A stretch of 64,000 nt of DNA from Bryobacteraceae bacterium (GTDB lineage: Bacteria; Acidobacteriota; Terriglobia; Bryobacterales; Bryobacteraceae): positions 1 to 64,000 of the forward strand of contig JAIEMJ010000014.1 in assembly GCA_019752335.1 (NCBI GenBank). The letters run 5' to 3'. Positions 43,022 to 52,971 of the stretch are shown piece after piece. The position numbers and the translations under genes were made by a program. Below the pieces are notes generated by a model that did no database searches, was not told the origin of the DNA, and saw nothing but the letters and a program-made list of their open reading frames with translations. Each line of letters opens with the position of its first letter. The first letter of the stretch is position 1.

Positions 43022-45043
43022 TTACTTGGCGGTGCCGTAGAACACGAGCTTCGCATTCACGAATTGGCCGGCGACGCCATTCGCCACCGTATCTTCAATG
43101 GTCACCGTCCACGTTCCGTTCGAGGACTCGCCCCAATGCCGGACCGAAGTGAACCGGTAGTCGGTGAAGTCCGCGTTGTCGTCGTTCGGGCGAGCTTGCG
43201 CAATGCTCTTCATACCGTTGGGCGCAATGATCGTGAAACGTAGATCGCCGCGCTTGGCGTGCTTCACGTTGACGATCAGGTCCACATGCTCCACGCGCAT
43301 CTCGGCTCCGGAGAGAGCCATTTCAAAGAGCACGCCTCCGCCGTCGTCGATGGAGGATGCGGTGTTCACGGACGGACCTTCGATCATCGCCAAGGGTCCG
43401 AGGTTGGTCCAGTTGGCGGCCAGCTTGAGCGCCTCGGCGACATTCAGTAGGCCCCCGCCGAAGGCATGGCTGAAGAAGAGTCCCCCGCTGTTGGTAGCGA
43501 AACTATCCGTACCCGAAAGGCCGGTCCGGGTGGCGGAGCGCATCAGGATCTCCTTCACGTCGCGATAGCCCAGGCGGGGGTTGCGTTCGAGCAGTAGGGC
43601 GGCGGCGCCGGCCACTTGCGGGGCGGCGGCGGAGGTGCCGTTGCCGGCGTCGGTGTAGTTCACCGGAGCCTTCGACGTAGGAAAGTTGGTGTTCTTGAGA
43701 TCGAACGCCTCGGGCCCCATGTTGTTGGTGCTCCACAGGACATCGGGCGGTTGATACTCGCCGCCAAACGCCGCGATCGCCACGCCCATCCCGCTCTCGG
43801 AATACGAGCTCTGCTTGCCGTCGCGGGCCACGGCCCCGACGGAGATGGCGAACCGCGAGTTGGTCAACTCGTCATAGCTACTATCGTCACCATCACCGCG
43901 GCCATTGCCGGCGGAGATCGCGTACACCGTTCCCAGCCCGTTCCGGTTCCTCGTGGTGCCACGTTCGATCCCGGCCAACGACGGTGCGCCGGCGCGGCCA
44001 GCGTCCTTGCCGTCATCCGACGAACCCCAGCTATTGCTGGAAACATGGCTGATCACGCCCTCCGGCTGCCAGGCTAACGCCGTCCCAAAAGAGTCTTCCG
44101 GCACGGCTCCGCCGATGATGTGCATGGCCATGGCCCGCGCTTCCGGCGCCACCCCAACGGTGCCCAGATTGTTGAAACCATTGGCCAGGGCCAATCCGCC
44201 GCAGTAGGTGCCATGATTTTCTTCCGCCTTCAGCGGCTTCGGATCATTGCGTTCGCCGTCTTCCTTGAAGTTGCGATGGTAGCCGGAGGAGAGCGGATAC
44301 GCATTGGTGAGGTCTTCGTGCGACAGGTCGAAGCCGTCGTCGAGGATCACCATGTTAATGCCTTTGCCCGTCACCTGATCCCAGGCGTCAGCCAGGTTGA
44401 TATTGGGTCCAGCCCCGGCGAGATGCCATTGATTCGGAAACAGCGGATCGTTCACTTGGCGGCGCAGCGTCTGGCGCGTAAAGAACTCCCGCTTGAAGAC
44501 CGGCGTGAATTCCCAGTTGCCCTGCTGGATCATCCAGTCGGCCGCGTCCAGCGCGGTGAAGGCGTCGGCGAAGGAGAGGGTCATCCAACCGTCCACCATG
44601 CTCTTCTCGATGGCCTGCGGGCCAGTGGCGGCGAGTTCCGCATATTGCGATTCGGTCATGCGGACCATCAGCCGGTTGGTCATCAGACGGCGGGCGGATT
44701 CCATCCGCTTCGTGCGCTCCTCCGGCGACATCGCCGCCAGCTTGTCGGCGGTCGGCAAGTTGCCCTTGAAGTAGAAAACCGGCTCCGCCAAGGCGCGCTC
44801 GCCGCGGTTCTTCCGCAGCTCCTTCATGGCCGCACCCGTCAGTACGTAGATCTCGCCCGATCCCAGCTTCCGGTGGCTCTTGGCGGCCTGCAGATTCTTC
44901 GTGTTCGCCTTGCTGAAGATCTCCTCGGTCGACAGGATGTAGCCGGCCTTTCTGCCTCCATCGGAAAAGTCATAGTTCACCTGGCCCCAAAGAGTAAGAG
45001 TGGCCAACGCGCCTAGGACAAATTTGTTCAAGCTTAAAAACAT
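43022..45043 (-). CDS. Secreted subtilisin/kexin-like serine protease with P domain
   Basis: A 673-residue protein; ATG at 45043 is preceded by a strong AGGAGG and gives signal MFLSLNKFVLGALATLTLWG, whereas the frame stays open to 45430. A pro-region of about 190 residues is followed by the S8 catalytic domain with Asp in VILDDGFDLSHED (near 231), His in ENHGTYCGGLA (near 277), Asn in VYAISAGNG and Ser in GNGTSAAAPQVAGAAA (near 468). The C-terminus (HAKRGDLRFTIIAPNG, TWTVTIEDTVANG) is a P/Homo-B domain, as in kexin/furin-type proteases. It probably matures or degrades secreted proteins. Confidence 0.93.
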   Translation of the reverse strand: MFLSLNKFVLGALATLTLWGQVNYDFSDGGRKAGYILSTEEIFSKANTKNLQAAKSHRKLGSGEIYVLTGAAMKELRKNRGERALAEPVFYFKGNLPTADKLAAMSPEERTKRMESARRLMTNRLMVRMTESQYAELAATGPQAIEKSMVDGWMTLSFADAFTALDAADWMIQQGNWEFTPVFKREFFTRQTLRRQVNDPLFPNQWHLAGAGPNINLADAWDQVTGKGINMVILDDGFDLSHEDLTNAYPLSSGYHRNFKEDGERNDPKPLKAEENHGTYCGGLALANGFNNLGTVGVAPEARAMAMHIIGGAVPEDSFGTALAWQPEGVISHVSSNSWGSSDDGKDAGRAGAPSLAGIERGTTRNRNGLGTVYAISAGNGRGDGDDSSYDELTNSRFAISVGAVARDGKQSSYSESGMGVAIAAFGGEYQPPDVLWSTNNMGPEAFDLKNTNFPTSKAPVNYTDAGNGTSAAAPQVAGAAALLLERNPRLGYRDVKEILMRSATRTGLSGTDSFATNSGGLFFSHAFGGGLLNVAEALKLAANWTNLGPLAMIEGPSVNTASSIDDGGGVLFEMALSGAEMRVEHVDLIVNVKHAKRGDLRFTIIAPNGMKSIAQARPNDDNADFTDYRFTSVRHWGESSNGTWTVTIEDTVANGVAGQFVNAKLVFYGTAK

Positions 45044-45280
45044 AGGTCCTCCTTTGATGCAGTGCTCAATGAGCACTTCCATCCGGTAAAGGGGGATATC
45101 GGCAAAAAAGTGTTCACGGAGAGCTGATATTTTTTTGCAAGGCCGAACGCTCTCCCCAAAACACCGAAGAATCAAGCGTTTGCCTCCAAATTGGCCTTTC
45201 GGCGCGGAGCGCATTCCTGCCGCATTGCTACAATCAGAGGGGTGGCCCGTCCGTGCGGACACGCAGCAGGACTTTGTTCG

Positions 45281-45865
45281 ATGAACTCTGAACCAAACCT
45301 CGCGATCACCGGACTGCTGGCCGATTGGCGTAGCGGCGACGCGGAAGCGCTGGAACAGCTCGCTCCGTTGGTGTTTGCCGAGCTTCGGCGCCTGGCGCAA
45401 CACTTCCTCTCCGGCGAGGCCGCCGGTCACGTTCTCCAGCCCACGGCCTTGGTGAACGAAGCGTTTCTGCGCCTAATGCAGTGGCAACCCGGCCAATGGA
45501 AAGATCGCGCGCATTTTTTCGGCGTGTCGGCGACACTGATGCGGCGAGTGCTGGTGCAGTACGCCCGGGAAAACGGCATGCAGAAGCGCGGAGGCAACGC
45601 CATTCGCGTTTCCTTGACGGGCGTGGACCCGGCGGGAGTTGGCGGAGAAGGACTTGGCCCTCACCAGGACATCGGCGCGTTGGATGAGGCGCTAAGCCAA
45701 CTCGAGAACTTGGCGCCGCGCCAGGCCAGAGTCGTCGAACTGCGCTTCTTCACCGGACTTACGCTCGAAGAAGTCGCCGAGGTGATGAACCTTTCCGAAA
45801 GCACCGTACGCCGCGAATGGCGCTTCGCCCGGGCTTGGCTGCGGGACCGGTTGGCCTCCACGTGA
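45281..45865 (+). CDS. ECF-like sigma factor (TIGR02999-type)
   Basis: A 194-residue protein (MNSEPNLAITGLLADWRSGD). Region 2 has LQPTALVNEAFLRLM and DRAHFFGVSATLMRRVLV; region 4 has LAPRQARVVELRFFTGLTLE and LNLSESTVRREWRFARAWL. This ECF subgroup is typical of Planctomycetes and Acidobacteria and is normally encoded next to a Ser/Thr kinase, as here, where the kinase GTG overlaps its stop. It probably directs RNA polymerase to genes controlled by that kinase. Confidence 0.93.
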   Translation: MNSEPNLAITGLLADWRSGDAEALEQLAPLVFAELRRLAQHFLSGEAAGHVLQPTALVNEAFLRLMQWQPGQWKDRAHFFGVSATLMRRVLVQYARENGMQKRGGNAIRVSLTGVDPAGVGGEGLGPHQDIGALDEALSQLENLAPRQARVVELRFFTGLTLEEVAEVMNLSESTVRREWRFARAWLRDRLAST

Positions 45866-48663
45866 CGAGCGGGAGTCCCGAACGTCACCAGCGGATCGGC
45901 GAGCTGTTCGATGCGGCGTTAGGCCAGCCAGCGCCCAGCCGCGCCACGTTTTTGCGCGCTGCCTGCGGCGACGACCTGGAACTGCTCACCGCCGTGCAAC
46001 GCCTCCTGGAAAACGACCTGGAGACCGACACCTTTCTCGATCCGATCCTGGCCCGCAAAGACGTAATCGCGGCCTTGAGCGAGCCCGGCCCTGGCGCCCC
46101 GAGTCCCGCTCCGCCCGCCACGATCGGGTCCTATCATCTGGAACGGCCACTGGGCGAGGGTGGCATGGGCACCGTCTATCTGGCGACGCAAACGCATCCC
46201 ATCCGCCGCCAAGTGGCTTTGAAAGTGATTAAGCCAGGCATGGACAGCAAGCAGGTGATCGCGCGCTTCGAAAGTGAACGGCGAGCCCTGGCGCTGATGA
46301 GCCATCCCAACGTCGCCCAGGTCTTCGACGCCGGCGCCACCGGCCACGGGCTCCCCTACTTCGTCATGGAACTGGTGGATGGCGTCCCCATCAACCAGTA
46401 CTGCCTCAGCAAGCAGCTCAAAATCCGCGAGCGCATCGAACTCTTCATCCCGGTGTGCCAAGCGATCCAACATGCGCATCAGAAGGGCATCATTCACCGG
46501 GATATCAAGCCGTCGAATGTTCTGGTCAGCGTGGTGGAGGGCAAGCCAGTCCCGAAAGTCATCGACTTCGGCTTGGCCAAAGCGCTCGGCAGCGAGCTGA
46601 CGGACGCCACGATGCTCACCGGCTTGGGCGCGGTGGTCGGAACTCTGCAGTATATGAGTCCAGAGCAGGCCGAACCGGGGGCAGCCGCCGACATCGACAC
46701 CCGCAGCGACGTCTATTCCCTGGGGGCCTTGCTTTATGAGTTGCTCACCGGCACCCCTCCCCTGGATGCCAAGCGCATCGCTAAAGAGAACTACCTGGGG
46801 ATTCTCAAGCGAATTCGCGAGGAAGAACCGCAGACGCCGAGCGCGAGGTTGAAGGAATCCGGTCAGTTCCCTCCGCTCGACAGCGAGTTGGATTGGATTC
46901 CCATGAAGGCGCTCGAGAAGGAACGCTTCCGGCGCTATGAAACGGTCAACGACCTGGTTCGCGACCTCACGCGCTATCTAGCGGGCGAACCGGTGGATGC
47001 GGCGCCTCCCTCCGCGACTTACCGAATGGGCAAGTTCGCCCGGCGGCACCGCACCTGGCTCACCGTGGCGGCAGCGTTTCTCGTGCTGCTGCTGATCGGC
47101 TCCGGACTGGTGGGATGGCTGGCGCTGCGGGCGACCCGGGCAGAACAGGAAGCGCGCGCGATCAATGAGTTCCTGCTCAACGATCTGCTCGGACAGGCGG
47201 ATCCTTCCGCGCAAGCGGCCGGCAGCCGGGCGGATGCCCAACTCACCGTCCGCGCCGCGCTCGATCGGGCGGCCGCGCGGATTGGTGGCCGCTTTGGCGA
47301 TCAACCGAATCTCGAGGGCGCCATTCGCCACACCATTGGCAGCGCCTATTGGGGATTGGGGCTCTTTCCTCAGGCCACTTCGCAACTGGAATCCGCCGTC
47401 AAGTTGCGCAGCTTGGCTGGCCGGGAAACCGAGGGGGCCTTGGAGAGCAAGGCCAATCTGGGCGGAGTGTATTGGCAGGCGGGGCGAAATGCCGAAGCCG
47501 AACCGCTTCTCCGCCAGGCACTCGCAGACCAAACCCGAACGCTCGGCCGGGCCCATCGCCAAACCCTAGCCACCCGCACCAGGTTGGGCAACGTGCTGGA
47601 CACGATGGGCAAGATCAAGGAAGCCGAGGCCCTTTGGATCGAAGGCGAGGCCATCGCCAGGGCCACCTATGGTCCAGACGACTTGCTGTCGCTTGGCTAC
47701 GCCATGAGTCTTGGTGGCCATTACTTCGTCAATGGGGACGATGAAAAAGCCCAAGCTCTGCTGCTCACCCCGTTCGAGAAGTATCGCCGCCGGTTTGGCG
47801 ACGATCACCCCAAAACGGTCGAAGCCACAACCTCTCTAGCCTTGGCCTATACTTCGATGGGGCGGCTGGATCTGGCCCTGCCGCTCTATGAGAAGTCGTT
47901 GGAGGTCGACCGCCGGCTTTATGGTCCGGCGCATCCCGGCACCCTGGTGTCCATGTACAATCTGGCAGTTACTTTGTCCTCTCTGGGCCAACGCGAGCGC
48001 GCCGAAGCTTTGTACGCGGAAAACTACGCCAACCGCGTCAAGATCTATCCTCCCGATCATCCCCGAACGCTGCTTTTCCTCGACACCAGAGCGGCGAACT
48101 TCACCCTGATGGGCCAGTATGATCGCGCCGAGGCCATCTACGCCCAATTGCTTCCCTTGGCCCGCCAAAAACTAGGGGATACGCATTCCACCACTCAGTC
48201 CGCCTGGCAGGGCTTGTCCGATCTGCGCCGGAGGCAGGGCCGCCTGGCCGAAGCGGAGACCCTGCAACGAGAACAGCTCAAAGCCCTCTCGTCGAGCGAT
48301 GCCTCCGCCGCACGCATGGCGGGACGCTATCTGGCCGAGATTCTGCTTCTCCAGAAGAAGTATGCCGAAGCGGAGCCCCTCGCGCGGCAAGCGGCGGCCG
48401 AAGGCGCCAGTTTGAAACTCAACACCTGGGATCGCTGGTACGCGCAGAGTCTGCTGGGCGCCATTCTGATGGAACAGAGCCGGTATGCCGGCGCCGAGCC
48501 CGAGTTAGTCAGCGGCTACGAGGGATTGTTGCGGCTAAAGCCCAAGATGATATCCGACGACCGGGAGTCGTTCTTAAACGCCGGCCAGTGGTTAGTGGAA
48601 GTTTATGAGCGGCAAGGTAAGTCCGCGAAGGCGGCCGAGTGGGCCCGAAAGATAAGGCAATAG
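45862..48663 (+). CDS. Ser/Thr protein kinase with membrane helix and TPR region
   Basis: A 933-residue protein with GTG start overlapping the sigma-factor stop. An N-terminal helical segment (1-85) is followed by the kinase domain with GEGGMGTVYLA, VALKVIKPG, IIHRDIKPSNVL (near 211), VIDFGLAKA and MSPEQAEPG. A membrane helix lies near 399-422 (WLTVAAAFLVLLLIGSGLVG), then a long TPR region outside the membrane (YWGLGLFPQATSQLESAVKL, ALPLYEKSLEVDRRLYG). It probably senses a signal with its TPRs and controls the partner sigma factor. All catalytic motifs are intact. Confidence 0.94.
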   Translation: MTSGSPERHQRIGELFDAALGQPAPSRATFLRAACGDDLELLTAVQRLLENDLETDTFLDPILARKDVIAALSEPGPGAPSPAPPATIGSYHLERPLGEGGMGTVYLATQTHPIRRQVALKVIKPGMDSKQVIARFESERRALALMSHPNVAQVFDAGATGHGLPYFVMELVDGVPINQYCLSKQLKIRERIELFIPVCQAIQHAHQKGIIHRDIKPSNVLVSVVEGKPVPKVIDFGLAKALGSELTDATMLTGLGAVVGTLQYMSPEQAEPGAAADIDTRSDVYSLGALLYELLTGTPPLDAKRIAKENYLGILKRIREEEPQTPSARLKESGQFPPLDSELDWIPMKALEKERFRRYETVNDLVRDLTRYLAGEPVDAAPPSATYRMGKFARRHRTWLTVAAAFLVLLLIGSGLVGWLALRATRAEQEARAINEFLLNDLLGQADPSAQAAGSRADAQLTVRAALDRAAARIGGRFGDQPNLEGAIRHTIGSAYWGLGLFPQATSQLESAVKLRSLAGRETEGALESKANLGGVYWQAGRNAEAEPLLRQALADQTRTLGRAHRQTLATRTRLGNVLDTMGKIKEAEALWIEGEAIARATYGPDDLLSLGYAMSLGGHYFVNGDDEKAQALLLTPFEKYRRRFGDDHPKTVEATTSLALAYTSMGRLDLALPLYEKSLEVDRRLYGPAHPGTLVSMYNLAVTLSSLGQRERAEALYAENYANRVKIYPPDHPRTLLFLDTRAANFTLMGQYDRAEAIYAQLLPLARQKLGDTHSTTQSAWQGLSDLRRRQGRLAEAETLQREQLKALSSSDASAARMAGRYLAEILLLQKKYAEAEPLARQAAAEGASLKLNTWDRWYAQSLLGAILMEQSRYAGAEPELVSGYEGLLRLKPKMISDDRESFLNAGQWLVEVYERQGKSAKAAEWARKIRQ

Positions 48664-48747
48664 CACGAAGGCAGCGATCATCTCGAAGGTCGATATCGAT
48701 CTACGTGAACCGGTGAACCCTACCGCACCGTGCTCAGCCTAGCGCCT

Positions 48748-49680
48748 CTACTGCGTGGGCTTGGGGACGTTCTTGGGATTGGTCACGACGCCTCCTCCGG
48801 ACGTGGAAGAACAAGCTTTCGGCTGCGCGATGGCTGGGCATTTGCCGTTCTGTTCGTCGTGACAAATCACAAACCCCGCGCAGGTTTTGCCATTCCGGTC
48901 CAGATTGACCGTGACGGAATTGAAGGGCGTTGAGGTTTTTGAGGTGCCTGAGACAATCAGCTTGGTCATCCGCAGCGCGGAGGCATTTGCCAAATCGAGT
49001 TCGCTCACGATCGAGTCGGTGGCGAAGCCTGAGATGACACTGGACGCCTTGAAGCTCGCTTGGCCGCTTTGCACTTGCCAGGCGCTTCCCAGCGACGAAG
49101 TCGAGCGCGAGATCGTCACTTTCTGAGAAGTGTCGTTAAACAGCACCTCCACCATGGCCTGGGTCAGGTTGGGCAGGGGCAGATCCTGGGTGCCAGAATC
49201 GCTGGTCGAGCCATCGGGATTCCAAATCTTCCACAGAAGTGCCCAGGTTCCTCCTGTGTCATCGTGTTCGATGCCGCACGCCTTCAGCGTAGTGTCATTG
49301 GTGCCCGCCAGACCTTTTTGTGCACTCATCGTGAGAATGAATGACCCGTCGCCTCCGCCGATGGGCGGCTCGTCGTGGCTGAGCGGATTGGTTACTCCCG
49401 TTGAACCACCGGCCAGTTTGGCTGCCGACAAATTCGAAAAGGGGCCATTCCTCACCGTGGTCTTCTGCCACTCGTTACAGCCAATCACCGTGCCGTTCGA
49501 GAGCAGAAATCCATTCACATTCAAGCCGGGACGGTCCGCGGGGGAAATCAATGTAACCGGGACCGGGTTGGTATCCCCGCCACCTCCGCTACTGGAACCG
49601 CTACTGGCGCCGCCCCCTTTAGGGCCACAACTGCAAAGCCCAAAGGCAAGGGTGGCCAGGGCAAATTGAAAACGTTTCAT
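48748..49680 (-). CDS. Putative lipoprotein of unknown function
   Basis: A 310-residue protein with signal MKRFQFALATLAFGLCSCG; a Cys at 16 or 18 could be lipidated. A Gly/Ser-rich linker of about 18 residues follows, then a mostly beta domain with several paired cysteines (VIGCNEW, LKACGIEHD, KTCAGFVICHD, GKCPAI, KACSST). No motif recognised. It lies 13 bases after the stop of the kinase-TPR gene on the same strand and may share its transcript. A role at the cell surface is likely from location alone. Confidence 0.75.
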   Translation of the reverse strand: MKRFQFALATLAFGLCSCGPKGGGASSGSSSGGGGDTNPVPVTLISPADRPGLNVNGFLLSNGTVIGCNEWQKTTVRNGPFSNLSAAKLAGGSTGVTNPLSHDEPPIGGGDGSFILTMSAQKGLAGTNDTTLKACGIEHDDTGGTWALLWKIWNPDGSTSDSGTQDLPLPNLTQAMVEVLFNDTSQKVTISRSTSSLGSAWQVQSGQASFKASSVISGFATDSIVSELDLANASALRMTKLIVSGTSKTSTPFNSVTVNLDRNGKTCAGFVICHDEQNGKCPAIAQPKACSSTSGGGVVTNPKNVPKPTQ

Positions 49681-49693
49681 ATGGTAAATTCTC

Positions 49694-50596
49694 CTACTGC
49701 TTGAGATCGAAAACTTTCCAGGAACCGGCGTAACGACTCGCCAGCGAATTGCCCCATTGCTCCTGTAGCGCGAGCCATTGTATCTGGCGGCGCTTCTCCG
49801 CGAGCGCTCGTTCGCGTTGGTCCAACTGGGCCACCGCTCCCCACGCTCGCCAAGCCACCGCGTGGTTGCCGATTCTCTCAGCCAGGCCCGCTAGCTGCTT
49901 CAGCGGCGTCAGGATGTATTGGCCGCCGGATCGGTTCGCCGCCGCGCAGGACAGCAGCACACTCGCGCGCACGTCGAAGGCTACGCCGGGCCGCAAGATT
50001 TCCACCGCTGAGCGGCAGGGCGCTTGCGCCCCGGCGGGACTCGCCAGCCGGGCGCCGATCGCCAACAGGCGCGCGCGCCAGACGGGCGACTCGTCATCGT
50101 GAAACCGCGCGGCCGCATCGTGGTACCGTTTCGCCGACGAGAGGTCTCCCTGGCGGGCCAGAAAGTCGGCGCGAATTACGGCCACGCTCGCCTGCAGGCG
50201 GGGATTGCCCTTGGCGAGATCCTCAGCTTCGGCGAGCACTTGCTCCCCCGATGGATCCCCCACTTCGAGTTTTTGTTCGGCTTCGGACATCAGCGCGTAG
50301 GCTAGGTTCCCTGATCGCTTGCTCTGCCGGTAGGCCTCGGCGGCGCGGTGGGCGTGCTCAATGGCTTGTGGCAAGCGTCCCAGCGCCACGGAAGACGTTA
50401 CTAAACCTTGCTCCGCTAAGCCGCGCGACTGTGGATCGTCGAGGGCTTGGGCCGAGGCCAGCGCGGCTTCGAACTGCGCAAACGCCGCCACAAAGCGGTC
50501 AGCTTTGTTCTCGAAGCGTCCCAACATGAGCAGGACGTCGAGTTGCCGACGGCGATCACCGCTCTCGCGATAGAACCCCAGCGCCTGTTCACCCAA
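49694..50596 (-). CDS. C-terminal TPR part of frameshifted kinase gene
   Basis: This 300-residue frame continues the TPR region of the upstream kinase frame. Starting a little upstream it reads DDTLYYGGDLNRTDEA then RQLGEQALGFYRESGDRRRQ, the natural continuation after ARLIL in the first frame. One missing or added base near 50665 separates the two. The region ends AVAQLDQRERALAEKRRQIQ and SWKVFDLKQ. Alone it has no kinase, no signal peptide and no clear ribosome site, so it is best read as the second half of a gene of about 1020 codons (49694-52758). Confidence 0.8.
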   Translation of the reverse strand: MGEQALGFYRESGDRRRQLDVLLMLGRFENKADRFVAAFAQFEAALASAQALDDPQSRGLAEQGLVTSSVALGRLPQAIEHAHRAAEAYRQSKRSGNLAYALMSEAEQKLEVGDPSGEQVLAEAEDLAKGNPRLQASVAVIRADFLARQGDLSSAKRYHDAAARFHDDESPVWRARLLAIGARLASPAGAQAPCRSAVEILRPGVAFDVRASVLLSCAAANRSGGQYILTPLKQLAGLAERIGNHAVAWRAWGAVAQLDQRERALAEKRRQIQWLALQEQWGNSLASRYAGSWKVFDLKQ

Positions 50597-52758
50597 CTGG
50601 CGGGCTTCGTCAGTCCGATTGAGGTCGCCGCCATAGTAAAGCGTATCATCAGGATGAGCCGTGCCCGCGCCGCCGACTGCGGCTGCCGGTATCGCTCCGC
50701 AAGGTCCAGTGCTTGCCGGGCGAGAAAATCAGTTTCCTTCAATTTGAACTGCGAGAGCAAAGCGTTTGAGAGGTCATTCATCGCAAAAATAATCTGGGCT
50801 TCTTGTTTTTCACTGCGCGCCAAGCGCAGCGCCTCCTCGGCCAGCCGGCGAGCCTCAGACATCTCTCCCATCCCCAGCGTGACGTTGCTGAGCCCGAAGA
50901 GGGCGCGTACCTCATACGAGGGCAGCCGATTGGACGCCGCATAACGCCGGCCCGCTTCGAGCGCCTCCCGAGCCGCTGGATACCGGCTCAGCCGCGCCGC
51001 TGCCTGGCCCCGCCGGATCCACGTCTCGGCGGTGCCTTCGACGTTGCCGAGGAGTTCGTAGCCACGCTGAGCCTTTTCGAAAAGGCCCAACGCGCCGGGA
51101 AGGTCCGCTCGCCGCGAGGCTAGCATTCCCAAGCGCAGCAGGACGGTGGGATGGTTCGGTTCTCGTTGTAACACGGCGGCGTAGGTTTTGGCGGCGGCCT
51201 CCACTTTTTCCGCGGCTTCCTGCGCCATCCCCAGGTCGAGCAACGCCGCGCTCTTTTCCCCGTCCGCCGCTGACTCCGCTGCTCGCGCAAATCGCTCTTC
51301 GGCCACGGCATAGTCCCGCGTCACCGTCGCCCGGATCGCGTCAAATAGATGCCGTTCATAAGCGGAAAACAGGAACTTCCGATTTCGTAGTTCGAGCGCG
51401 CGAAGCAGAGACTCCCTGGCCAGATCCGGACTGTCCAACGCCGCCAGCGCCTGTCCCCGCCGCGCGTGCGCCAGCAGAAAGCCCGGCTCCCGTTGAATCG
51501 CGGCTTCGAAGAGACGGCTACCGCGCAACGGCGCCGCATCGGCTAGCGCGATCACGCCTTGCTCATAGAAACGCTGCGCCTCACCTTGCGCCAGCCTTCC
51601 GCTCCAAAACCAACCGGCCACGGCTCCTAAGAGCAGCAAAGCAGCCACGGCTCCCATTTTCCGGCGCGCACGGCGCGGGAGGGCGGGAAGGTAGCGGCTC
51701 TGACGGAGAGCTTCCGGAATTTCGCTGGCCTGACGGAAACGGTCCGCCGGATCGATTTCCAGGCAGCGCAGGATGGCCGCTTCCCATTTCGCGTCGATGC
51801 CCATGCGGAGTTCCCGTGGCGGGCGGGGCTTCTCTTTCAGCCGGCGCACGGCCACTTGGAGCGGTGTCAGGCCATCGTACGGCAACCGGCCGGTCGCCAT
51901 CTCGTACATCACAATGCCCAGGGCGTAGATGTCCGCCGCCGGCCCGATCTTGCCTCCCTCCACCTGCTCCGGCGCCATGTAGGCCGGCGTTCCCACTCCC
52001 CAACCGCTGCCGGTCTGGCGCTTCACCTCCGCCCCGGCCGCAAAGTTTCCTGCCAAGCCAAAGTCACCGATCACTACGCGCAGCCCATCTTCCCGATTTC
52101 GGCTCAAGAAGATGTTGCCGCTCTTCAGATCGCGGTGTACCACGCCCGCCGCGTGGGCGGCGGAGAGCCCTGCCGCGATCTGTTCAATCACCGGAGCCGC
52201 CTCCGGCAGTGAGTACACCTCCCTCTGGCGAAGGCGCGCCGCTAGCGTCTCCCCCTCCACAAACTCCATGCACAGAAACAGTAGATCCCGTTCCCGGTGG
52301 GTGGCGCGCACCAGATCATAAGTGCGGCAAACGTTCGGATGAGTTACCTGTCGCGCCAGTTGCACCTCCTGCTTGAAGCGGGACAACACGCGTGGATCCT
52401 CGGCCAGTTCCGGGCGGATGATCTTCAGCCCGATGCGGGTGTGAAGCTCTTCGTCGAAGGCTTCATACACCCGCCCCATGCCCCCCGCGCCCACCTCCCG
52501 CACGATCCGGTAGCGGCCCATGATCATTTCCCCCGCACTGAGCGTGGGCGCCAGAAAGCTCGTGAGCAGGCCTTCGGTAACGGCGGCTTGGTCCAACGCC
52601 GCCGTGCGGTCTGGATCGATGGCCAGCAGGCGCGCTACCTCGTCACGAATCAGCGGATCCTCCGTCTGTTGGGCCACGAATGCCATGCGTCCAAAAGGGG
52701 GCGTATCAAGCGCCGCGTGGTAGAGGTCGTTTACTCGCCGCCACTGTTCGGGGGTCAT
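50416..52758 (-). CDS. Ser/Thr protein kinase with TPRs, C-terminus lost by frameshift
   Basis: The frame encodes 780 residues, but about the last 70 (after ARLILMI) are out-of-frame noise. The N-terminus MTPEQWRRVNDLYHAAL is typical of acidobacterial kinases. The kinase domain has GAGGMGRVYEA, IGLKIIRPEL, VVHRDLKSGNIFL, IGDFGLAGNF and MAPEQVEGG; then a membrane helix (VAALLLLGAVAGWFWSG) and TPRs. The shift lies near 50665. Either the protein is truncated in its TPR sensor or the base is a sequencing error. The kinase motifs are intact. Confidence 0.88.
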   Translation of the reverse strand: MTPEQWRRVNDLYHAALDTPPFGRMAFVAQQTEDPLIRDEVARLLAIDPDRTAALDQAAVTEGLLTSFLAPTLSAGEMIMGRYRIVREVGAGGMGRVYEAFDEELHTRIGLKIIRPELAEDPRVLSRFKQEVQLARQVTHPNVCRTYDLVRATHRERDLLFLCMEFVEGETLAARLRQREVYSLPEAAPVIEQIAAGLSAAHAAGVVHRDLKSGNIFLSRNREDGLRVVIGDFGLAGNFAAGAEVKRQTGSGWGVGTPAYMAPEQVEGGKIGPAADIYALGIVMYEMATGRLPYDGLTPLQVAVRRLKEKPRPPRELRMGIDAKWEAAILRCLEIDPADRFRQASEIPEALRQSRYLPALPRRARRKMGAVAALLLLGAVAGWFWSGRLAQGEAQRFYEQGVIALADAAPLRGSRLFEAAIQREPGFLLAHARRGQALAALDSPDLARESLLRALELRNRKFLFSAYERHLFDAIRATVTRDYAVAEERFARAAESAADGEKSAALLDLGMAQEAAEKVEAAAKTYAAVLQREPNHPTVLLRLGMLASRRADLPGALGLFEKAQRGYELLGNVEGTAETWIRRGQAAARLSRYPAAREALEAGRRYAASNRLPSYEVRALFGLSNVTLGMGEMSEARRLAEEALRLARSEKQEAQIIFAMNDLSNALLSQFKLKETDFLARQALDLAERYRQPQSAARARLILMIRFTMAATSIGLTKPASWVNRRWGSIARAVIAVGNSTSCSCWDASRTKLTALWRRLRSSKPRWPRPKPSTIHSRAA

Positions 52759-52844
52759 AGAGATAAGAATTGAAGAGCCTACTAGGCTTGGCCGGAATTG
52801 GTTAGGTTAACACCTCTCGCCGCTTGCCGCCGGGCACCGGTTGC

Positions 52845-52971
52845 GGCCGCAATACGGAATCTCGGCCGCAGCCCAGGTTGTCACGGGCGTGGCAGTACCG
52901 CCGGACTCCGGTACCCGCATCAGCGAGCCGCCCAAAGTCGCCAGGATTTGGTTATCGTCGTCCCAACTCGC
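52845..52971 (-). pseudogene. Remnant of a kinase beta-propeller (PD40) domain
   Basis: Minus-strand translation reads ASWDDDNQILATLGGSLMRV followed by PESGGTATPVTTW. This matches the pattern SW..DD.I..T...GL.RVP..GG.P.P.T found in the propeller of acidobacterial Ser/Thr kinases. No kinase part or start is present. The whole stretch 52759-53314 has no intact gene and looks like decayed coding sequence. Confidence 0.6.

Noticed and set aside
43022-45430. An 802-residue version of the kexin-like protease starting at 45430
   Set aside because: The extra 129 residues have no family match, precede the signal peptide and overlap the sigma-factor gene; a strong AGGAGG supports 45043.
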